DNA from: Nitrospina sp. | GTDB lineage: Bacteria; Nitrospinota; Nitrospinia; Nitrospinales; Nitrospinaceae | Length of the DNA: 37,969 nucleotides | Reading direction: 5' to 3' | Assembly (NCBI GenBank): GCA_020430445.1 | Contig: JAGQJZ010000021.1 | Coordinates: 1 to 37,969 of the forward strand | Shown here: one piece after another, positions 7,874-16,200 of the stretch | Layout of the letters: every line of letters starts with the position of its first letter | Numbering within the stretch: the stretch's first letter is position 1 | Program-made: the position numbers and the translations under genes | Notes under the pieces: model-generated | Databases searched by the model: none | The model's input: only the letters and a program-made list of their open reading frames with translations | What the model was told of the DNA's origin: nothing

Positions 7874-8968
7874 ATGAACCGCATTGTACTGCTCAATCCC
7901 GGCCCGGTGAACGTCACCCCCACGGTGCGGGATTCCCTGCTCCGGGGAGACATGTGTCACCGTGAGCCGGAAATCGCCGAGCTGATTCAGAATATTCGCA
8001 AAAAGCTTGTCCGTGTTTTCGGAATCGAAGACCGTTACAAAACCGCATTGATCACCGGCTCCGGAACCGCCGCGCTGGAGATGGCCGTGTCCTCCTGCCT
8101 CAGCGAAGGCCGGACGGTCTGCGTGATCCAGAACGGGGTCTACGGGGAACGCATCGGCGCCATGTCAAAAGCCTACGGGCATCCGGTCCATGCGCTGACA
8201 AGCGGCTGGGGCGTTCCGCCGGATCTGGCGGAGCTGGAAGCGACGCTCATGGGCCATCCGGAAATCGAGGTCGTCGCCATGGTGCACCACGAAACCACCA
8301 CCGGCCTGATGAATCCGCTGAACGAAGTGGCCGCGCTCTGCCGCAAACACGGCAAAAAACTTCTGGTGGACGCCATCAGCAGTCTCGCGGGAGAGCCGTT
8401 CGATTTCGCCGCGACGCAAGCGGCTATTGTCGTCGGCACGGCCAACAAATGCATTCAGGGTTTTCCCGGCGTGTCGTTCGTCCTCGTGCACAACAACGAA
8501 TGGGAACGGCTGGAAAACGTCCCGGCGCGGTCGGTTTATTTCGACCTCTTTAAAAACCTCTCCGCCCAGGAAAAAGGCGAGACGCTGTTCACGCCGGCCA
8601 TCCAGGTGCATTACGCCTTCGACCAGGCGCTGGACGAATTGATGCAAGAGACCGTCGAGGGACGCATCCGCCGTTACGGGGAAGCCGCCCAACGATTACG
8701 GCGGGGATTCGCCGAAATGGGACTGGCGTTGCTTCTCGACGAGGCGCTCCTGTCCAACAGCCTGACTGCGCTCAAACTACCCGAGGGGATGACTTACGGT
8801 CCCCTGCACGATCACCTGCGGCAGAACGGATTCGTCATCTACGCCGGGCAGGGCGGACTCAGCAAAAGCATTTTCCGCATCGCCAACATGGGCGATATCC
8901 GCCGGGAAGAATTCGACCGCCTGCTTGAAGTCCTCAAGGAAACCGTCTTGTCCGCCGGGAGGGCCTGA
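7874..8968 (+). CDS. phnW: 2-aminoethylphosphonate:pyruvate aminotransferase-like class V aminotransferase
   Basis: This is a fold-type-I PLP aminotransferase of 364 residues, normal length for the family. Visible signatures are the LLNPGPVNVT start, the TGSGTAALE phosphate-binding turn at 61-69, Asp166 in VDAIS (pairs with the pyridine nitrogen), and the Schiff-base Lys192 in the block TANKCIQGFPG. That last block is characteristic of PhnW, which transfers the amino group of 2-aminoethylphosphonate to pyruvate. Serine-pyruvate and alanine-glyoxylate aminotransferases are close relatives and cannot be excluded. No phosphonatase or phosphonate transporter is adjacent; the only partner is the unknown gene starting 3 bp after its stop. 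A biosynthetic (phosphonolipid) rather than catabolic role is possible. Confidence 0.82.
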   Translation: MNRIVLLNPGPVNVTPTVRDSLLRGDMCHREPEIAELIQNIRKKLVRVFGIEDRYKTALITGSGTAALEMAVSSCLSEGRTVCVIQNGVYGERIGAMSKAYGHPVHALTSGWGVPPDLAELEATLMGHPEIEVVAMVHHETTTGLMNPLNEVAALCRKHGKKLLVDAISSLAGEPFDFAATQAAIVVGTANKCIQGFPGVSFVLVHNNEWERLENVPARSVYFDLFKNLSAQEKGETLFTPAIQVHYAFDQALDELMQETVEGRIRRYGEAAQRLRRGFAEMGLALLLDEALLSNSLTALKLPEGMTYGPLHDHLRQNGFVIYAGQGGLSKSIFRIANMGDIRREEFDRLLEVLKETVLSAGRA

Positions 8969-8971
8969 GCC

Positions 8972-9649
8972 ATGGCAGGATTGTATGAATTGATGCGTCA
9001 GTACGCCACCGAAACCCGTCCCGCTCCGTCCGAAGAACTGCCCCACCCGGAGTTGGGCAAGAGCCTGGCCCTGTTCCACGCCTGCCTGCTGGAAACCGAC
9101 ATCGAACGCGACGCCACGCCCGGCATCCCGCGGCTGACCGCATCGCCGGACGCACTGGAGCCCAATTTCCTGTCGCGGTTTGTCGTCGGGTTCCTCCCGT
9201 TCAACGCCGTCTCCACGCCGGAAGAAACCAATCGCACCCTGTTCGAGGTGTACTCCTTCATCAACTGGCTGAAGAAACAGGGCATTCCGCACGGCTGGCA
9301 GGACCTGAACTTCTCGGTCAAGGTGAAACAACTCATGGAAGCGCAAAAGCGCTGCCTGGAGTTGAGCCACTACCTCGATGAAGAAAGCGGCCGCGTGCTG
9401 GACGATCCCCCCGCCATCACCCACACCCTGGCCGACCTGTTCCAGGTCATCAAGATCGACGACCGCTTCGTCACGCTCAAGGGAATGCACCATGAAGACC
9501 CCGTGCGCATCAACCTGCCGGACAACATCGTCAAGTGGGTGCGACCGAAAGACCACCTCGACCTGGTGCTTGGGGACACGTCCGAGAAATGGGTGCTGCT
9601 GGAGGCGGGACAGGTCTTCCCGGAGTTTGAACCCGAATCCGGGGAATAA
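8972..9649 (+). CDS. Unrecognised protein co-transcribed with PhnW-like enzyme
   Basis: This 225-residue soluble protein has no signal peptide, and I recognise no family. The N-terminal two thirds look mostly helical, with a tryptophan/aromatic stretch (FINWLKKQGIPHGWQDLNF, about 93-111). The last 65 residues alternate short beta strands (FQVIKIDDRFVTLKG, then DHLDLVLGDT and KWVLLEAGQVF) and could form a small SH3-like barrel. The ATG lies 3 bp after the stop of the aminotransferase, so translation is almost certainly coupled. Its 3' end converges on rlpA with only 14 bp between stops. Third-position GC is high like its neighbours, supporting a real gene. Confidence 0.8.
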   Translation: MAGLYELMRQYATETRPAPSEELPHPELGKSLALFHACLLETDIERDATPGIPRLTASPDALEPNFLSRFVVGFLPFNAVSTPEETNRTLFEVYSFINWLKKQGIPHGWQDLNFSVKVKQLMEAQKRCLELSHYLDEESGRVLDDPPAITHTLADLFQVIKIDDRFVTLKGMHHEDPVRINLPDNIVKWVRPKDHLDLVLGDTSEKWVLLEAGQVFPEFEPESGE

Positions 9650-9663
9650 CGAACGCTTGCCGG

Positions 9664-10197
9664 TTACCCACCGATCACCTCGACGCGAACCCAGGCCAAT
9701 CCTTTTTTATAAAAACCCAGTTTCCGCGCCGCGCCGGCGCTGAGGTCGATCAGACGGTCACCGGACGCGGGGTTGTAGTCGCTGGGAAACGGACCCCGGT
9801 CGTTGACGCGCAGGTTCAGCGATCGTCCATTTTCCAGGTTGGTGACGCGCACGCGCGAAGGCAGCGGCAGGGTGCGGTGCGCCGCCGAGATGAAGTCGGG
9901 GTCGAAGGGTTCTCCATTGGCGGTGGTGTTGCCGCCCGGCAGCCGGTAGGTTTCTTCCCCGTACCAGCTGGCCCAGCCCACGGCGTGGTAATGCCGCGCC
10001 TCTTCCGGATCCATCGGGGTGTAGAACTTGCCTTTAACCTTATAAACCCCGTTCCAGGGCCCCTGCTTGATCTGCTCCAGGTTGCCGCGGTCGAGGGTGA
10101 GGTTCTCCGGAGCGTTGACGCACAACAGGTAGAACAACCCGCCGAACATCAGCCAGAGTCCGATGCCGACTCCATGAATGGTTTTTTCGCCAATCAT
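9664..10197 (-). CDS. rlpA: RlpA-like septal-ring / lytic transglycosylase family protein
   Basis: The 177-residue product has an N-terminal membrane anchor (about residues 10-30) with no lipobox. A double-psi beta-barrel follows: ASWYGEE near residue 76, the TAAHRTLPLPSRVRVTN-type segment, VNDRGPFPSDYN, and RLIDLSAGAARKLGF. The Asp in NDRGP and the ASWYG block are the residues conserved in RlpA enzymes that cleave denuded peptidoglycan glycans. There is no C-terminal SPOR domain, so septal targeting by SPOR is absent. It starts 20 bp after the stop of the giant TPR-CHAT gene and is probably read from the same mRNA, placing a wall enzyme downstream of an exported protease. Confidence 0.9.
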   Translation of the reverse strand: MIGEKTIHGVGIGLWLMFGGLFYLLCVNAPENLTLDRGNLEQIKQGPWNGVYKVKGKFYTPMDPEEARHYHAVGWASWYGEETYRLPGGNTTANGEPFDPDFISAAHRTLPLPSRVRVTNLENGRSLNLRVNDRGPFPSDYNPASGDRLIDLSAGAARKLGFYKKGLAWVRVEVIGG

Positions 10198-10217
10198 TCA
10201 CAGCCCCCCAATGCGAA

Positions 10218-13200
10218 CTAACGGTAGTCTCCGGTCAGGATGAATCCCGCCCAATAAGACGGGTGCGGATACAGACGCTTGACCTGCAATTGCGCCTTCC
10301 TCAGGCTCTCGCCTTTTTTCTCGTTGATGTAGTTGCGGTAAAAATGCTTGATCAGCACCGCCGTCGAAATATCGCTGACCCGCCACAGCGACGACACGAT
10401 GGCGTGCGTCCCTGCATAAATGAACGCCCGGTTGAGTCCCACCAGTTCGTCGCCGCCGGTGATCTCGCCGAGTCCCGTCTGGCACGCACTCAACGTGACC
10501 AGGTCGGCCTTGATGTCGAGCGAGAACACTTCGTTGACCTCGAAGTTGCCGTCGGCTGCCTCATCCCGCGCCAGCTTCAAGGACGAGAACAGCGGATTGA
10601 CCGGATCGAACTCGCCGTGCGAGGCGATGTGGATGATCTGGTATTCGGCAATGTGTTCCTGCAGCCAGCTTTCACGCGCCTTGTCGCGGGTGAGGATGGT
10701 CACCTCCGGAAAATCCCAGCGGATGGCGTTGGCTTCCAGTTCGGCCAGCGGCAGGTCGTAGTTGACCGTCCCCAGGTCCGGGTTGCCCATCGCCAGAACC
10801 TTGACGGCCTTGCCCGCCGCGCGTTCCCGCTGCCGCTTGAAAGTGTACTCCAGCACCGAGGCGCTGGGAGAGAAAAACAGCGGATGGCGTTCGATCAGGT
10901 ACGCCTGGCCGTCGTAAAGCGAGGCGAATGAAAGATAATGCAGATGGGAGTGCGGCACGATGCCCACAACCCGGGCCGTGCCCAGGTGCGGCTCTACCGG
11001 GCGGACCACCAGGTCGTGCAGTGTCTTCGACTGTTCCTCCAGCGGCGCCAGGTTCTGCATGCGGTTTCTGTAATCCTTGATCAAATCCGCCAGCAATTTT
11101 TCCTCGACCGGGGTGCGCACCACCTGGATGCCGCCCCGGGTGATCACCCACGCCACCAGTTCCTTTTCCGTCACCAGGTATTCGACCAGGGCGACTTCCG
11201 GTTCGAGCAGGCCTTTCAGTTTTTCGAGCGAGATCGATTCCACCGTCACGAAGTTGGACACCTGCGGGCTCTTCTGCTTCACCTCGATCAACAGGTCCTG
11301 GTAGCCGTTGCGGGCCTGCACCAGTTGCTGCTGCACCTCCTTGACGGCCTCCTCGCCTTCGGTGTTGGACAGTTTCTCCTCGATCTCGCGGATCACCTGC
11401 TTCTGCGCGGTCAGCCGGTCGTAGATTTTCTGGCTGACGTCGTCCTTGAGGCTCATCTTCTGGTTGCCGAGCAGGTCGATGAAACTGCGCGCCTTGGCCC
11501 GTTCCGCGTATTCGAAGGAGCTTTTGATCTCTCCCGTATCGAGGAGCAGCAGGATCAGTTCCTTATAGACGTCCTGCTTGTCGGTGAGGAACCCGTTCTG
11601 GAACTCCTCGACCTTGATCGAGGCGCGCATGCTGTCGACCACGTCCACCGCCTGTTTGTAAACCGCGATCGCCTCCGGACGTTTTCCCGTCTCGCTGAGG
11701 CAGGCACCCTGCCCCTGCAAGGCCCGCCACAGCACTTCCTTGATGTTGTGCTTGCGGGAAAGCCCGGCGGTCTCCTTGAACACAGCGATGGCCTCCGCGC
11801 ACTGCTTGCGTTCCTTCGCCAGGTTGCCCAGCTCCAGCTTGGCCTTGATCAGGTTGGTGGTGTTGCCGATCTCGCCGCTGATCCGGATCGCTTCCTTGAT
11901 ATGGCTTTCCGCATCCTCGAGTTTTTTCATGCGCAGGTAGCTCATGCCGAGATTGCGGTGGGTGTAGCCCTGGCCCCACTTCGACTTCAGCTTGACGTCG
12001 CGCTTCAGCGCCTCGTTGAACAGTTCGATCGATTTTTCATAATCCTTGTCCTTGCGGTAGACCAGGCCCATGTTGTTGTAGGCCGAGGCCACGTCGAGGT
12101 ACGCCTTCACCTGCTCCGCCATGTCGCGGCTCTTTTTAAGATTTTCCAGAGCCCGGCGGGAATCGTTGAGCGTCCAGTAGATCAGGCCCAGGGTGTTGTA
12201 GATCCAGACCTGCTGGTGTTCGTCGTCAATGCCTTCGGCTACGGAGAGCGCCTGTTTCTGCAGGGAAAACGCGTTCTGATAATTGCCCTGGAACCATTCC
12301 GAGTTGCCCTGGTACAGGAAGGATTTGGACAACTGCAGTTTCAGGTCTTTTTCCTCCGCCAGCGCCTGGGCTTTTTTGTAGAGGGCCGTGGCGTCGTCGA
12401 ACCGGCTCTGTTTTTCCACCGCCTGTCCCATTTCCAACCAGGATTCCACCGTCTGTTCGGCAACGTCCAGTTCCTGGAACAGTTTGTTGGCGGTGGTGAA
12501 ATACTCCAGCGCTTTCGGATAATTGTTCAGCCGTAACAGATAGATACGCCCGATGCGGCGCAGTTCACGCCCGCGGTTGAGGTCTTCCCCCATTTCCTCG
12601 TGCAACTGGATCGAGGCGCTGAACGCCTTGAGCGCGTCGTCGTAATCCAGCGCGTTCTCTTCAACGATGCCCAGCGTCGAATAACTCTCGGCCAGCTTGT
12701 CGAGAATCTCGTACTCCTCGTAAAACTTCAGGGCCTTCGAGAGGTGCTCGACGGAAGGCGCGAAATCCTCGTCACGGGAATACAGAATGCCGAGGAAGAA
12801 ATGCGCTTCCGCCACCTGTTCCGGGTCTTCCGCCTGGGTCGCGAGGTCCAGCACCTGTTTCTGGTAATGGACGCCTTTCTTGTAATCGCCCAGGTTGTAA
12901 GCCGCCTGCGCCAGCAGTTTGTTGAGCTGTCCCGCCTGGCCCTTGTCCTTGAGAAAATCGATCAGCACCAGCGCTTTTTCAAAGCGGCTGATCGCTGCCA
13001 GCCATTCCTTGCCTTTAAACGCCGTAACGCCCGCCTGGATATTCTCCTGATAGCGGCTTTCGGCAAAGGCGTTCTTCTCTTCCTCGGTCATGCCCGGGAA
13101 ACCGTAGTAACGGTAGGCCGCCCAGTCGAAACCGCTGCCGGAGGTTTTCGCCAGTTCCAGTTGGGCAAGACGCAGCGACTCCGCCGGATTGCCCCGGCGG

Positions 13201-16200
13201 AAGGTTTTGAAAAAGACGGACAAAAATTCCGCGTGCCGCTTCGGGTCCACCGGTCCCTGGTGCAGGAGAACGCCCGGGTAGCCGGCGAAGGTCAGCGCAT
13301 GGATCAGCGGGGCGGTCGGCGAGACGGAGGTCTCGTTGGAAAAACGCAGCCCAACCTCGTTGAGCGCAATGAAATTTGAATCCACCTTGCGGCTCAGGAT
13401 GCGGGGAAGCTGCAGGCGCTCGTAATGGTGGACGCGCCGCGTCAGGCTGATGAAAGACTGGTCCACATCCAGACCGGCCAGATACGCCGGGCTGTCCACC
13501 GACACGACACCGAAGTGCCGGTAGCGGTTGGAAAACTGTTCGACGCTGCCGTCGTCCCGCACCAGGTTTTCCGCCGAAACAAAACGGTCCTGCACGCCGC
13601 TGAACCCGTCCATCTCCACCGCCAGCAGGCGCGAGTTGTACAGGTTCTTGGAGAACTCGGACAGCGCGAACTGGCTGAGCGAAGACTGGTAGGCGATCGA
13701 GACGGTTTCCACCAGCGGTTTGCCCCCCACCTGCAGGGCCGCCCAGGGGAGAAACTCCAGGGGACCGTTGGCGACCAGCACCAATGATTTCGCGCCCTGG
13801 ATCGCGGCGGCCACCGGCGTGATGAGCGCCTGGGACAGCATCCCGATGTCCTCCGCCGAAACGGCGCCGCCCTCGCGCCCCAGTTGCACCAACCGGTTTT
13901 CCAACGCGGGATTCAGCCGGATCTGCCCGCCCTTGATCGAATCCCCTTCCAGCCACCACACCAGGATGCGGTCTCCCATCCAGGCGTATTCCACCAGGGC
14001 CGTTCCCGGGCGCAGCAGTTGCTGGATTTCCTCCCGCCCTGGGACGGCGGAGGAAATCAAAGACAAGAGTCCAGGGTCCTCTCCGGCGATCACGCCCTGC
14101 AGAAAATCATCGTAACCGGCGAGCAAGCCATCGGCCTCGGCCTGCACGGCTTCCATGTCCGGGCCGGCGTTTGCATACAGGGCGGCCAGGTCGCGGGAGA
14201 ATCCCTGCACTTCCTCGAACAGGGCCTGCCGCGTCTCGCCCTCGAACTTGAGCGGAACCCCGCCGAGTTTCGCCAGCAGGGTCTGCCGGACCAGCGCTTC
14301 GGATGCCGCAAGCGAAGCGCTGAACTCTTTGCGGTCGAACAGTTCCAGCGCGAGCTGACGGTACAAATCCTCGATCATCGGCAGGTGCGCCGGTCCCCGG
14401 TCGTAGCCAAACGGCAGGCGGGAAAGCTGGCGGTCGGCTTCCTGCAGCAGAGCGAACCGGTCTTCGCCGCTTTTTTCCATCGATTCCATGAAACGCAACT
14501 GCCACTGGGCAAACACCGGGATTTTAGGTGGCGTTGCCGCGGCCGGTTCCGCCGCAGCCATCCCCTTCTCTTTTTGTCCGGACAGAAAACGCGCCAGTTC
14601 CAGATTCTTTTTGACCGAAGCGACCAGGGGCTTGCGTTGCGCTTCGGGAAGCCCTTCCGCTGCTTCCAGCGCTTTCTTGAAATACTCGCGGGACCGGGAG
14701 GAATGGGAGGCGACGGTGTCCAGGCTTTTGAGGGAAGCCTTGAACGCCTGCACCGGGTCTTTCGGGTTGCCCACCGCAGCCGTGTCGGCCAGATGGTAGG
14801 CCAGGTAATGGTTGAGGATGCCCAGTTCGTTTTTCAGGTACACCCGGTATTCGGGATTGGCCAGGGATTCCGTTTCCCGGTCGAGCGCCGCTTCCGCTTC
14901 TTCGAGCAATGCCATCACCTGCGCGATCTCGCCCTGCATGCGATCGAACGGCAGGGTCCGCGCCTGCAGGATCAGCGTCCGTCCCAGGTTGGCGGCGTTG
15001 ACGCCGATGCCCTGGCGGTTTTTGATCTGCTGGCTGATGGAATAGGAATCCCGGAAATACGGTTTGCTTTTCTCTATATGCCCCGCCTGGAAATGGTAGT
15101 GCCCGATCTGGTTGAGCAGGAGCGCCTTTTCCACCAGGAGCGGCACGTGCAGCTTGGGATCGAGGTCTTTTGGAATGAGATCGAGCTTTTTCTGGAAATA
15201 GTCGATGGCCTTCTGGTAGTCGCCAAAGTCGCCGAAAATTTTGCCGACGTAATGGAAGATCAGTTTTTGTTCGCCCTTCTTGTCGAAACCCAGCGCCGCC
15301 TGGGAAGACCCTTCATCGACCCCGGCTTCAAAGCTGACGTCCATCAGCCCGCCGCCCGTGCCCTCCTTGACCTTGCCGCGCTTGACCACGCCGTGCTGCT
15401 CCAGTTCGTCGATGGCCTGGAAGTAATGGCCCAGCGCCCGGTTGAGCGAATCCGAGTCGCGCCCCGGCCGGTTCTGGTTCAGCGCGTACAAGTTGTTGGC
15501 GATGTTGCGCAGCGTGCGCGACATCGACACCGTGTTTTCAGTTTGCTGGTTGAGCGCCAGCGTTTGCGAGAAATACTGCACGGCCTCCGCATGCGCGCCC
15601 ATGTCCTGGTAGGCGAGCGCGATCCGGTCGTTGAGTTCGGCCATGCGCTTGGGTTCGTCCAGTTTCGTCACCAGCGCCAGGCTCTTTTTGTAATACCGCA
15701 CCGCCTCGTCCGGGTGTTCGGACTTGAAGGCGCTTTCGCCGAACCGCTGATAGAACAGCGCCTCGCGCTGCTCGTTCAGGAACGGGCGTCCGGACTTGAA
15801 CCGCTGGTCGTACACCAGGTAGGCGGAAAAATAATTCGACAGCATGTAATTGCCGTTGCCCAGGTTGAGCAACAGGTTGGCCTCGTTCTGCGGGTACACG
15901 AACGGGTCGTTCAGCACCAGGGCGTCCTGGTATTCCTGCACGGCGCGTTCGAGATAATCCGCATTGGGATGGGTTCGCTCGAGTTGCTCGAAAACCCAGC
16001 CGAGCGTCTGGTGGTAGTAGACGTTGTGGGCGTCGAGACGCAGGGCCTGCCGGATCCACTTCTCGGAGTTTTTCAGATCCGGCGGGTCGACATAGGTGTA
16101 GGTAAGACCGTAGGCGTACAAATCCTCCGCCTTGGGGTGCTCCACCTCGATCCGCTTCTTGTAAAACTCGAGCGCCTGCGGAACCCGCTTGAGGGTGGCC

